Positions 26,865-35,936 of a stretch of DNA of 53,106 bases are shown in pieces. The stretch's first letter is position 1, and the number at the start of each line of letters is the position of its first letter. The notes beneath the pieces were generated by a model that worked only from the letters and a program-made list of their open reading frames with translations, had not been told where the DNA came from and searched no databases. Both the position numbers and the translations under genes were made by a program. Source of the DNA: Deltaproteobacteria bacterium (lineage in GTDB: Bacteria; Bdellovibrionota; Bacteriovoracia; Bacteriovoracales; Bacteriovoracaceae); the NCBI GenBank assembly GCA_006226755.1, contig SBGE01000192.1, positions 1 to 53,106 of the forward strand, given 5' to 3'.

Positions 26865-27338
26865 TTAAAGTCTGGTTGCTTCAGTATAAAGCCACGCTCT
26901 CATCCCACAGTAAGTCTGGCAGGATTGTGTACTTTCCATAGTGGCCTTTTTGCCTTCTTCGCTAAATGTGATTGTCACGACACAATCTTCTTCACGGTCT
27001 TCGCCAAATAGATAGCCTTCAGCTACTGCTTTAAGGACGACATCAGATTCTGCAGTTGCCTCACCTTCAAAGGTACAACTGTGAGCATTGTGCCCCCAAG
27101 TCATGGCCTCAACCTGGAACTTCCCTTCTTCTTTGTTGGTGATAGTGATTTCATCAGTTGCAGTGAAAAAGCAAAATTCCATCTCAGCTTCCCATTTACC
27201 ACCGTCTACAAGACAGTCAGCTTCCTGGAAATACCCCATCATGGCAATATCGTGCTCATAAGCGAATTTACCGGTCATTTCAAACGAATGTGCGGTCCCA
27301 ACAGACAGCAACAAGATCAACAGAGTGATCACTCTCAT
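26865..27338 (-). CDS. Hypothetical small secreted protein with several cysteines
   Basis: Signal peptide MRVITLLILLLSVGTAHS and several Cys. Confidence 0.65.
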   Translation of the reverse strand: MRVITLLILLLSVGTAHSFEMTGKFAYEHDIAMMGYFQEADCLVDGGKWEAEMEFCFFTATDEITITNKEEGKFQVEAMTWGHNAHSCTFEGEATAESDVVLKAVAEGYLFGEDREEDCVVTITFSEEGKKATMESTQSCQTYCGMRAWLYTEATRL

Positions 27339-27447
27339 AACATTTCCCCCCGAAATTTGTGAATTTGGAGAGAATTATCTGATCGTTCACGCTTTGGCCA
27401 CGGCTTTTACCGGTCAGGTAATAATGACAAGGTTAGAGCTGCTAGTG

Positions 27448-28524
27448 TCACCAGACATAGCCGATTTTAAGAGTGTAGGCGGTTGACTCAACCTCGGTAT
27501 CTTGAGGAGGGACTGAAGCATTATAATAAGGATTCTTTTCCTTTGCCGTCACTTTTGAAGTACTAAAAGAACCCCCGATAAGAATTCCACCACTGGCCCC
27601 ATAAGCGAAATTAAAAACATTTTCCAAGCGTGATTCATTGACCTGTTCCGGGTAAACCATTTCGTTATAAACTAGGGTTTCGTTACTTTGAAAGCCATCC
27701 TGATAAATTCGTCCGGTATAACCCAAAGCAATTTTCCAGATTTGATATTCAATCGTTCCCGACAATCTTGTTGGTGATCCGTTCAAATCATCAGAACTCA
27801 AAATCATTTCATAACCAGCTTCCATATGAAACTTCTTGGATTCAAAACCAATACCCGCACCAATCATAGAGGCTTTTCTACTGGCGGAATATCTATTGAT
27901 CCCTGTCATAAGTACGAACTCATCGACCTCTTCAGATAGGCTTGCTTGTTCATAAAATGCTGCAATCTTTAAAAACTTAAGAGGAAGGGCCCCTCCAACT
28001 CTAATAATAGAACCCTCAATATCCTGATTTTTTCGTTCTTCGAAATTATTACTACCAATGGTGAATTTAAAACTATAATTCAAATTGTATTCTTGGCGAG
28101 CGTAAGAAATACCAAAGTATTTCCCAATTCCCAACCCAACTTCCATATGAGTGAAATCAATATCGTTTTGAGTAGTCGTTGGCTCAACAGAATTGGCCGT
28201 GTATTGGGATTTTCTAAAACCACTGTTCTTCAAATATTGAATCTCGGGATTAAACCAGCTTTTCCCTTTTCCAGCTTTTCCTCCATAAAAGAAAGAGTTG
28301 GTATCAACTTCAATCTCCCAAGTGGTTTTTTCGTTATATGCACTGTCTCCCACCTGCAATTTATCGATGGAATCTTTTCCCTTGAGAAAACTAACTTGAC
28401 CGTGACTTCTTTGATTAAGAGTCGCCGGATTGATGGATTTCATATCGGGAAAAAAAGAGGCTGAGACCATTTGAGCATGGACCTGAGCCGTAAAAAATAA
28501 GGGGATGATATACTTAAGTTTCAT
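27448..28524 (-). CDS. Predicted outer-membrane beta-barrel protein
   Basis: Signal peptide, SFFPDMKSINPATLNQRSHGQVSFLKG, alternating amphipathic strands, aromatic C-terminus (LKIGYVW). Confidence 0.65.
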   Translation of the reverse strand: MKLKYIIPLFFTAQVHAQMVSASFFPDMKSINPATLNQRSHGQVSFLKGKDSIDKLQVGDSAYNEKTTWEIEVDTNSFFYGGKAGKGKSWFNPEIQYLKNSGFRKSQYTANSVEPTTTQNDIDFTHMEVGLGIGKYFGISYARQEYNLNYSFKFTIGSNNFEERKNQDIEGSIIRVGGALPLKFLKIAAFYEQASLSEEVDEFVLMTGINRYSASRKASMIGAGIGFESKKFHMEAGYEMILSSDDLNGSPTRLSGTIEYQIWKIALGYTGRIYQDGFQSNETLVYNEMVYPEQVNESRLENVFNFAYGASGGILIGGSFSTSKVTAKEKNPYYNASVPPQDTEVESTAYTLKIGYVW

Positions 28525-28539
28525 TCCGTCAAAAAGCGA

Positions 28540-29571
28540 TTAATCAACGCGGAATTCTTCTTCAAGACCAGACTCATCCTCAATCAAGGCATCTGGATCA
28601 TAATCAGGCTCATCACCAATTATGGTTTCTCGGTCTTCACGATATTTCTTTTCGAAAGTTTCTCCAGGTGGAAGATTCTTTTTGACCTGTTCTGTAGTAT
28701 TTTCGAGTTTGTCTCTGAGTTTCTCATGAATAGTTCCACCTTCGGCGCCACTCATCTCTTCAGAAGAAGTTTCAATTGGATTGCCTTTAGAATCCAATAT
28801 AGCAGCAGCTCCTGTTCCAGATCCGACTTTTTCCCAAAAGAATGTTTGTGAAGCTTGGGATTCGAGTTCATTTTCATCGATGAACTTGGCCATTTTCATT
28901 TTTTGAAGGACATCATCGACAATTTTTTTAGCAAATGGTGTGAGAGATTTTTTTCTGAAGCTTTCAGCGTGCCTTTTCGGATTCGGCAACAACATAGCAA
29001 GAAATGCACCTTCTCTGGCAGAAAGCTTGTCGGTTGGCTTGTTAAAATAGAGCTGAGCTGCCTTCTTGATACCGTATGTTCCTTCTCCGTATTCGATAAT
29101 ATTCAAATAAACTTCGAGGATTTTTTCTTTTGAAAGATTTTGTTCGAGATAAAGTGTGATTAATACTTCTTTCAACTTTCTGGTCATGGTTTTTTCAGGA
29201 GTCAAAAAGAGGTTTTTGACAACTTGCTGACTGATAGTACTGGCCCCACGTGTTCGTTTGCCTTCAACCATATCTTGAGTGGCCTTTTTCAATTGATTAA
29301 CATCCACTCCATCGTGATTGAAGAAGGCCCAGTCCTCAGATATGACGATGGCCTGATAACTTTTTTTGGAAATTTGATCTAGACTTACCCAGCTGGCAGG
29401 TTTTTTATCTGTGATTGTGTAATTGACCTGTCCATTTTCCCATTTAATTTCAACATATCCTTTGGACAGTTTTTTAATATCTGATCTCGGAACAATCATC
29501 AACCAAACGATCAAGATCATCAGAAGGAGGGAAACAAAACTTGTAAGAGGTATCATATATTTCTTAGACAT
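28540..29571 (-). CDS. mtgA: Monofunctional peptidoglycan glycosyltransferase (GT51) with acidic C-terminal extension
   Basis: ISEDWAFFNHDGVD, RGASTISQQVVKNLFLTPEKTMTRKLKEVL, LEVYLNIIEYGEGTYGIKKAAQLYF. Confidence 0.88.
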   Translation of the reverse strand: MSKKYMIPLTSFVSLLLMILIVWLMIVPRSDIKKLSKGYVEIKWENGQVNYTITDKKPASWVSLDQISKKSYQAIVISEDWAFFNHDGVDVNQLKKATQDMVEGKRTRGASTISQQVVKNLFLTPEKTMTRKLKEVLITLYLEQNLSKEKILEVYLNIIEYGEGTYGIKKAAQLYFNKPTDKLSAREGAFLAMLLPNPKRHAESFRKKSLTPFAKKIVDDVLQKMKMAKFIDENELESQASQTFFWEKVGSGTGAAAILDSKGNPIETSSEEMSGAEGGTIHEKLRDKLENTTEQVKKNLPPGETFEKKYREDRETIIGDEPDYDPDALIEDESGLEEEFRVD

Positions 29572-29616
29572 AAGAATATTATAGTCAGATATGAATAAAA
29601 AATAAGCTGCCGCGCG

Positions 29617-31248
29617 CTAGGAATAAGAAAATTTTATTTCACGAGTTGAGTACTCTTCTTGAGTACACATTAATGGAAATTTCGAAGTAAATCTTTCGGC
29701 CAAAGCTGTAATGGTGAGACTAGGATTGACTGCCAGATTTGAAGGAATAACACTGGCATCCATTACATATAAACCTGGATAGTTGAATACTTGATGGTTC
29801 ACATCAACCACACCTTCTTGTGAGGAATCAGAAAGAACAGCTCCCCCTAGAATATGAGCGGTAGCCGGCATACCTAAACCTGCTTCAAAAAGAATATTCA
29901 AGGGCATACCTTTCATATTTTTGGCCACAATTTCAGAACTCTTTTGGGCAATGGGTATGAAAGATGGTGGTGGTTCATTCCCTTTAAAATCACCAACGAG
30001 ACCACGTTTAAAAAAAGTAAACGGGCTTCTTCCAAGTTTGAGGTTCATCCTTGTTTCTAAACTCTGCATGACAAGAAGAATAAGTCCATTGGCCGCCCAG
30101 TCTTTATGTAACAAAATTCGAAGATACTTCGGAGCTGATAAAAAGAGATTAGCAAGCATCTTAAATGGTCTGATTAGTCTGTTACCGTCTCCAGTAAGAG
30201 GAAGTGCAAGAAATTTGAAAAAATCGGATCCTGAAGGATAACGAACTCCTTCGATTTTTGTGTTGGAGTCAGGTTTGATCTGAGCGCCAATTGCAATTCC
30301 CTTATCCATACCGCCTTTATTATCAAAAGCAACTGAACCCAATAGGCTTTCACCATTGGTTCTAACGATGGTTCCAAGTTTAGTAGAGATTTTATCTAAA
30401 GTGCGATGAACAACCGCATTTTCCAATAAAAGCTCCATCGTTCCCATCACTCCAGCGCTTACAATAACTTTCTTTGCACTGAAAACAGGACCGGATTTTT
30501 TAAACCAAGAAGTCGACGACAGAGTCTCAACTTTGTAAGTGCCATCATCCTGAGGGAGAATCTTCCTGGCCTTGAGCTCAGGGTGAACTTTCGTTCCCCA
30601 CTTTCGGGCGAAGTAGAGATAATTTTTCACTAATGTATTCTTGGCGCCTACTGGGCAACCAATCATACAAGCACCACATAAAGTACATTCATTTCTCTCT
30701 GGCCCCGCCCCTGAAAAATAGGGATCGGCTACTTTCTGTCCAGGATTTTTCTTGTCTCCAAAATAGACTCCAACTGTGGTGGGTTTGAATGTTTCACTAC
30801 ACCCTAATTCTTCAGAGAGTTTTTTTATTTGATTTTCATTTTCACATAAATGAGGGTTTTCAACAGCTCCAAGCATGCTGAAGGCCAAATGATAAGGATC
30901 TTTTAATTCCTGAGTCCAATTCACCTGCTTTGGCCATGATTCAAATATTTTATCTTCCGGCCTTAAAAGAGTATTGGCATAGACAAGACTTCCGCCTCCA
31001 ACGCCAATTCCATGAAGAACCATGACTTTATTGAGAACTGATATTTTTTGAATACCGAAACATCTAGCTAGAGGCGCCCAGAGATACTTTTTCACATCCC
31101 AATTTGTTCTAGGATATGAAGATTCATCATACTCCTTACCCATCTCAAGTAAACCGACTCTGTAGCCTTTCTGGGCCAATCTCATGGCCGAGACAGACCC
31201 TCCGAAGCCACTACCAATGATTAATACGTCATATTCAAAATTATTCAT
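29617..31248 (-). CDS. GMC-family FAD-dependent oxidoreductase (cholesterol-oxidase-like)
   Basis: DVLIIGSGFGGSVSAMRLAQKGYRVGLLEMG, GVGGGSLVYANTLL, NECTLCGACMIGCPVGAKNTL, C-terminal NPSLTITALAER. Confidence 0.9.
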   Translation of the reverse strand: MNNFEYDVLIIGSGFGGSVSAMRLAQKGYRVGLLEMGKEYDESSYPRTNWDVKKYLWAPLARCFGIQKISVLNKVMVLHGIGVGGGSLVYANTLLRPEDKIFESWPKQVNWTQELKDPYHLAFSMLGAVENPHLCENENQIKKLSEELGCSETFKPTTVGVYFGDKKNPGQKVADPYFSGAGPERNECTLCGACMIGCPVGAKNTLVKNYLYFARKWGTKVHPELKARKILPQDDGTYKVETLSSTSWFKKSGPVFSAKKVIVSAGVMGTMELLLENAVVHRTLDKISTKLGTIVRTNGESLLGSVAFDNKGGMDKGIAIGAQIKPDSNTKIEGVRYPSGSDFFKFLALPLTGDGNRLIRPFKMLANLFLSAPKYLRILLHKDWAANGLILLVMQSLETRMNLKLGRSPFTFFKRGLVGDFKGNEPPPSFIPIAQKSSEIVAKNMKGMPLNILFEAGLGMPATAHILGGAVLSDSSQEGVVDVNHQVFNYPGLYVMDASVIPSNLAVNPSLTITALAERFTSKFPLMCTQEEYSTREIKFSYS

Positions 31249-31261
31249 TTATAAAGGATAA

Positions 31262-31291
31262 AGAAAAAAAAGGGCCGGTTCAAGCCGGCCC
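31262..31291 (-). terminator. Rho-independent terminator downstream of the 691-aa secreted protein gene
   Basis: Minus strand GGGCCGGCTTGAACCGGCCC followed by a T-run. Confidence 0.88.
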
Positions 31292-31297
31292 TGCATA

Positions 31298-33373
31298 TTA
31301 ATTTGTTTCTTCCATTGTGACTTTGTCACATTGGTAGGCCTCAATCAGCTTTTGAAGCACTCCGGCCTTCGTTCTAGAAGCATCAACATCAAGCATGACA
31401 GCTCCCAGAAATTTCTTCTGCTTTGAACCATATCGAGCTTCGATATAATTCTCATAATTGTCACGACTTACACGTTGTCCACCAATGATCTTTTTGGCAA
31501 AGATACTCGATTTATGATGCATCTGTAATAGTCTAAACTTGGATCTGATACCAAACAAACCACTTGGAACATCAGCATGAAAAAGTCGCTTATTTGTTTC
31601 GATGAAGTCATATCCTTGCTGAACAAGTCCATCTGCATATTTGTAAACTCGTCTAAATGGCATGGCATCCTGACAAGCATACATGATTCTTAATTCAGAG
31701 AGCTCTGAAGGATGACGAACAAGGTATTCAGCTTTTCCGTTGTCCATGACAACTTTATCAAGATGATTTCTTGCGAATTTTTCAAATTTACTGTGGAAGT
31801 CATCATTCTTTTTAACTGCTGTTTGAGTCGTGTAATCCATGAACTCATAGCCCCACTTCCCATAAACTTGAGAAGCTATTTCTTCGTACTGAGATAGAAT
31901 ATTAACAACGTTTTCTGAACCGTCATCAGAGCTCGTGAAATCAGACTCTCCAAGAGCGGAAGCCAGTCTTTTCTCAGTCGTCATCATCTGCTTTTGTGCC
32001 TCAGTCAATTTTTTGCTGGTTTCTAGAACTCGCTTATCCAGATCTTTTAAGTAAGCGGCTACATCCTTTCCATGAATCAAAGTATCTTTGAGCCATTTCT
32101 TAGCAATGGCCTCTCTACTGGCTGCGATATCTCCAGTAACTCTTTCAAAATGAAATAGTAGATTTGCTCTGAAGGTATTATTGAATTCTTTAACATCCAT
32201 TCCAATCAAATTTTGGAATTCTGTTGGATTTGTAGCGAAATCCAATTTGGACAACTCCTGCTTCATCATGATGTCCATAACTGGAATTGAATTCAATCCA
32301 CTATCAAACCATGCATCGAGCTGACTTTTCATGGTCAAATAAAGCTTTGCCAAATTGTTTATGGCCCTTAGTTTGATGGTAGTTGCAGGAACACCATCAG
32401 TATCGGCCACTGGGATTTGAACTTGAGACAATGCTTTTTTAACACTGTCTTCTAAAGGCACAAGATCATCGAGGGTTTTCTTGATGTGTTCTGCCTTTGC
32501 AGTTTCGATTTCCTTTTGAATTTTTTCTTTATTGGTTGTGACTTCCTTGATTTTGGCCTCAACACTCTTGATAAGAGCTTTGGCCGTTTCCAAGTCGTCT
32601 TTGTGTTGATCTGTCCCAACATCCATCAAACCAGCATTTTGAACATCTTGTCTCAGGTCGTAGAAAGCACAATTAAGTTTGATAAATGTTTGTCTGTCTT
32701 TGATTTCATCAAAGTTGAATCTATCTGTAAAAATACTATCGATTGCTCTTAGGATTGATGAGAGAGCAAGACCACCGCCAGCAATAACAAGTCCATTTTG
32801 GTTAGGAACCAAAAGACCCATTTGGGCAAAGCTTTGAATAATGTCTGCAGTTTGCTCTAGGAATGAACCTTTGTTCAGCTTACATTTACCATTAAGAAAA
32901 ATATTATTGATGTTATTGAATACGTTGGCAATTTGAGCACCACTAACAGTCGTCCCATCCCCTGCCGGAATATCTCCGTTGATCAAGGTGTTAACAGTCG
33001 TATTGCTGTCAGCATCCACTCCAAGTTCATTCAAACTATTTTGGATTGATTGCGCTCCAGTTAGAATCGCATCTAGCCTGGCCTGATCCTGGTCCATACA
33101 GTTGTCTTTGAACAAATTTCTGATGTTTTCAATTTTAGAAAGAATCTCTTTATGGTGATTGGACTCCAAAGGACAGGCCTTAGGTTTCTCACTATAAGGT
33201 CTATAGAGTTTAAAAAGGGCATCTACTCGACTCTGGTCTTGTGCTGAAATACCTGTAACAGGTAATTTTGTTTCAATTTGAGTCAAGTCTGTTTCGGCCG
33301 AGAACGCCGGAAGAATCAAGCTTTGCAAGAATACAAGACTGCAGACTGCAGAAGTCATGGTTCGTTTTTTCAT
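31298..33373 (-). CDS. Hypothetical secreted helical/coiled-coil protein (691 aa)
   Basis: Signal peptide MKKRTMTSAVCSLVFLQSLILPAFSA; long helical segments. Confidence 0.65.
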   Translation of the reverse strand: MKKRTMTSAVCSLVFLQSLILPAFSAETDLTQIETKLPVTGISAQDQSRVDALFKLYRPYSEKPKACPLESNHHKEILSKIENIRNLFKDNCMDQDQARLDAILTGAQSIQNSLNELGVDADSNTTVNTLINGDIPAGDGTTVSGAQIANVFNNINNIFLNGKCKLNKGSFLEQTADIIQSFAQMGLLVPNQNGLVIAGGGLALSSILRAIDSIFTDRFNFDEIKDRQTFIKLNCAFYDLRQDVQNAGLMDVGTDQHKDDLETAKALIKSVEAKIKEVTTNKEKIQKEIETAKAEHIKKTLDDLVPLEDSVKKALSQVQIPVADTDGVPATTIKLRAINNLAKLYLTMKSQLDAWFDSGLNSIPVMDIMMKQELSKLDFATNPTEFQNLIGMDVKEFNNTFRANLLFHFERVTGDIAASREAIAKKWLKDTLIHGKDVAAYLKDLDKRVLETSKKLTEAQKQMMTTEKRLASALGESDFTSSDDGSENVVNILSQYEEIASQVYGKWGYEFMDYTTQTAVKKNDDFHSKFEKFARNHLDKVVMDNGKAEYLVRHPSELSELRIMYACQDAMPFRRVYKYADGLVQQGYDFIETNKRLFHADVPSGLFGIRSKFRLLQMHHKSSIFAKKIIGGQRVSRDNYENYIEARYGSKQKKFLGAVMLDVDASRTKAGVLQKLIEAYQCDKVTMEETN

Positions 33374-33431
33374 GGATCTTTTCCTTAATTGCGTGTTCTA
33401 TTTGGCGCTATTCTAAGGAAAAGAGGCCTTA

Positions 33432-33469
33432 GACTCAATGTAAGTTGTAATACTTACAGGCCTTGAGTC
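33432..33469. promoter_or_regulatory. Nested inverted repeat (structured intergenic element)
   Basis: gactcaa-tgtaagt-tgtaata-cttaca-ggcc-ttgagtc: two stacked inverted repeats (arms gactcaa/ttgagtc and tgtaagt/acttaca). Confidence 0.45.
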
Positions 33470-33496
33470 CAAAAGACTTGATGTAATTTCGGCTAA

Positions 33497-33835
33497 TTAT
33501 TGCTGTTTGATATAAAGACTTGTGATTCCAAGAGTACCTTCAGAACAAACCTGATAAGCCGCAATGATTTTTTCAGACTGATCTGGAAATTGATCATCAC
33601 GGGCCTTGATACCATCGAGAAGTAGATCAAGGGGGGCACAGCTCTTTTTCAAAAGTTGATAGGCAAAATAGTCTTTGAATGAAAGTCGACTCTCTTCAAT
33701 ATTAGATTGCATGTACTCTTTCACAGCAGCGGTTTTTTTGAGAGGAAGCAAAACCAATTGTTCCTTTGGCGTCAGTTCTCGCGCCTCCAAATTGGCAAAC
33801 AAAGAAAAAAGAATAATTAAAAGTGAATATTTCAT
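33497..33835 (-). CDS. Hypothetical small secreted protein
   Basis: Signal peptide MKYSLLIILFSLFANLEA. Confidence 0.6.
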   Translation of the reverse strand: MKYSLLIILFSLFANLEARELTPKEQLVLLPLKKTAAVKEYMQSNIEESRLSFKDYFAYQLLKKSCAPLDLLLDGIKARDDQFPDQSEKIIAAYQVCSEGTLGITSLYIKQQ

Positions 33836-33887
33836 TACGACCTCAATTTAATAATTTTTAAAATGATCCCCACCAAAGCAGCGATTT

Positions 33888-34793
33888 TCAAGATTTTAAG
33901 TATGGAATGATCTTACAAAGATCGTCATGAATCGGTGCATCTGCACCTTGAAGGTCATAATTGCCCTGTAACAGGTGGTATTCAGGACCCGGCAAATGAA
34001 GAATATCAGTCTTCTTATCACCCACCATCAAGGCCCCTTCAATTTCTAGGTTAAGTTCACTAGCAGCCTGAAGCATCATTCCAGGCCATGGCTTACGGTA
34101 ATAACTTTGTGCCTTAAGCTCTTCGATCAGGCCTTGATTGTGACAAAGAGAATAATACCAGCCATCCACACCACAACCTTTTGCTTCAAGATATTCATTC
34201 ATCTGTTTATGAACTTCAATCACATCAGATTCCTGGTAATAGCCTCTGGCGACACCACTTTGATTAGTTAATACAACAACTTTCCACTTGGATTCTTTCG
34301 CTGCCTTGATCAATTCGAAAATTCCAGACACCCATTCAATATCTTCAAACTTATGAACATAAGACTTGTCTTTATTTACAATTCCATCGCGATCCAAAAA
34401 CAAAGCACGATGAAAAAGTTGAGCTGGGTTGGGTTTTTTATACCGAACAATAGGAATTCCATGGGCTCCGACAGCAGGACTTGTGGGTTCAGCTCTCTCT
34501 GGAGTGAAACTGATTCCTGAGTAAGACCAGTTTTCTCGACAAACACCTCGATCATTAATCTTGAAATTTTTGTCGAACTGATGGCCCTCAACTCCTTCAT
34601 CTTCAAGGTAGTAAAAATGAATACAATTTTTTGCATTTTTAACTGATCCAAGAATGGATCTGAGTGAAAAGTTTACTTCATCTTGCTCAGTGAAAGTTAG
34701 AACACCTGAACCTTGTGGGTTAAAGTCTCCAAAACTTTCTTCAAGAAAATTTTCAAACTCTTTTGAACAATTATGAGTATTGACGCCAATCAT
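33888..34793 (-). CDS. HAD-IIIA phosphatase (GmhB/histidinol-phosphatase-like) with extra N-terminal domain
   Basis: HRALFLDRDGIVNKDKSYVHKFEDIEW, VLTNQSGVARGYY, RKPWPGMMLQAASELNLEIEGALMVGDKKTDI; about 125 extra N-terminal residues. Confidence 0.85.
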   Translation of the reverse strand: MIGVNTHNCSKEFENFLEESFGDFNPQGSGVLTFTEQDEVNFSLRSILGSVKNAKNCIHFYYLEDEGVEGHQFDKNFKINDRGVCRENWSYSGISFTPERAEPTSPAVGAHGIPIVRYKKPNPAQLFHRALFLDRDGIVNKDKSYVHKFEDIEWVSGIFELIKAAKESKWKVVVLTNQSGVARGYYQESDVIEVHKQMNEYLEAKGCGVDGWYYSLCHNQGLIEELKAQSYYRKPWPGMMLQAASELNLEIEGALMVGDKKTDILHLPGPEYHLLQGNYDLQGADAPIHDDLCKIIPYLKS

Positions 34794-34828
34794 ACCTAAA
34801 GCCTACATGGCATGATGGTGAATGTCAC

Positions 34829-35848
34829 TTAGTGGTTTTTTATTGAACAATTTATTTTGTGGGCCATGGAAGTGAACTTGTTCATTGGCTTGACTCTAAT
34901 TTGAAGACTGACCTCTCCACAATTGATCTGGAACGAAGAGATGTCTGGGTTTTCTTGTTCAAATATGCAATCCGTCATGTCATTTTCTAAATTCTCACCA
35001 GAAGACATATCTATAGAATACAGTTGATACTTCTTGCCATCTTTCACTTGGTGATAGCAAGTCAATTGAACCAAACCTTGTTTTCCAAAGCCCAATAAAG
35101 GTCTTAAACAACGTTGAAACAGGACGGGGTCTTCTTTATGAAAAATTAAGAGAATTTCTCTGATCTTTGCGATCACAGGCCTGTAACTTTCAACCACAAC
35201 GGCATTCATTTCTTTTTCTAATTGTCCAGGTAGCTCAGGAAGTCCGGCATCCTTCCACCTTTGATCAAATCCATTTTGGTAATTAAGTCCGGCCATGTCG
35301 TGTAGAGTTTTTGCCATCGATAAAAAAGAGAGTTCTACTCTTTGGTTGAGTTCCGTTTGAAACTCCAAGGCCCTTCTAAAAGGTGTGAAGTATTTTTCAA
35401 TGAAACTTTTAACTCCAGCACTCTTGGTATTCACAAAACTATGGGCCTTACAAAGTTTGAGAGAGACTGGAATGACTTTTTCGTCTTCCGAAAGAATCAA
35501 AAGATCGGCCTCTTTAAAATGGTCATTTCCCCCAGCTGAACCAATTTTTCCCATGACCAGAATATTTTGTATTTTAGTATCCCCTAACAGTTGATCCAAC
35601 TTAGCACTGCAGGCCTCGGCCAATGTAGGAAGAGCATAAATCAACTCTTGATCGTGAACCCTAAGCCATGACTCATATTCACTGAGACGGGACCTTAACT
35701 CGCCGCCAAAGGATTGGATGAAGCGAGACTCGATACCCCTTTTTCGCGCCATGGAGTGACCCAAAAGATATTCAAAGAGATTGCCTTTGAACTCATTGAT
35801 CAGGGCCTCTTTTTGACTTGATGAATCATTGAAATAAGTCTGTTTCAT
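34829..35848 (-). CDS. Hypothetical protein with PD-(D/E)XK-nuclease-like signature
   Basis: EFKGNLFEYLLGHSMARKRG helix, then HFKEADLLILSEDEKVIPVSLKLCKAHSFVNTKSAGVKSF (D...SxK pattern). Confidence 0.45.
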   Translation of the reverse strand: MKQTYFNDSSSQKEALINEFKGNLFEYLLGHSMARKRGIESRFIQSFGGELRSRLSEYESWLRVHDQELIYALPTLAEACSAKLDQLLGDTKIQNILVMGKIGSAGGNDHFKEADLLILSEDEKVIPVSLKLCKAHSFVNTKSAGVKSFIEKYFTPFRRALEFQTELNQRVELSFLSMAKTLHDMAGLNYQNGFDQRWKDAGLPELPGQLEKEMNAVVVESYRPVIAKIREILLIFHKEDPVLFQRCLRPLLGFGKQGLVQLTCYHQVKDGKKYQLYSIDMSSGENLENDMTDCIFEQENPDISSFQINCGEVSLQIRVKPMNKFTSMAHKINCSIKNH

Positions 35849-35936
35849 AAAATTCTATTTCCCAAATGGATTACTCTGTTTTAGACTAAGCCGAAGCAAA
35901 TTTCAAAGCCCTTATGGGTCTGGGAAAAAGGTTGAA

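Noticed and set aside
28093-28464. 123-aa plus-strand ORF
   Set aside because: Antisense of the beta-barrel gene.
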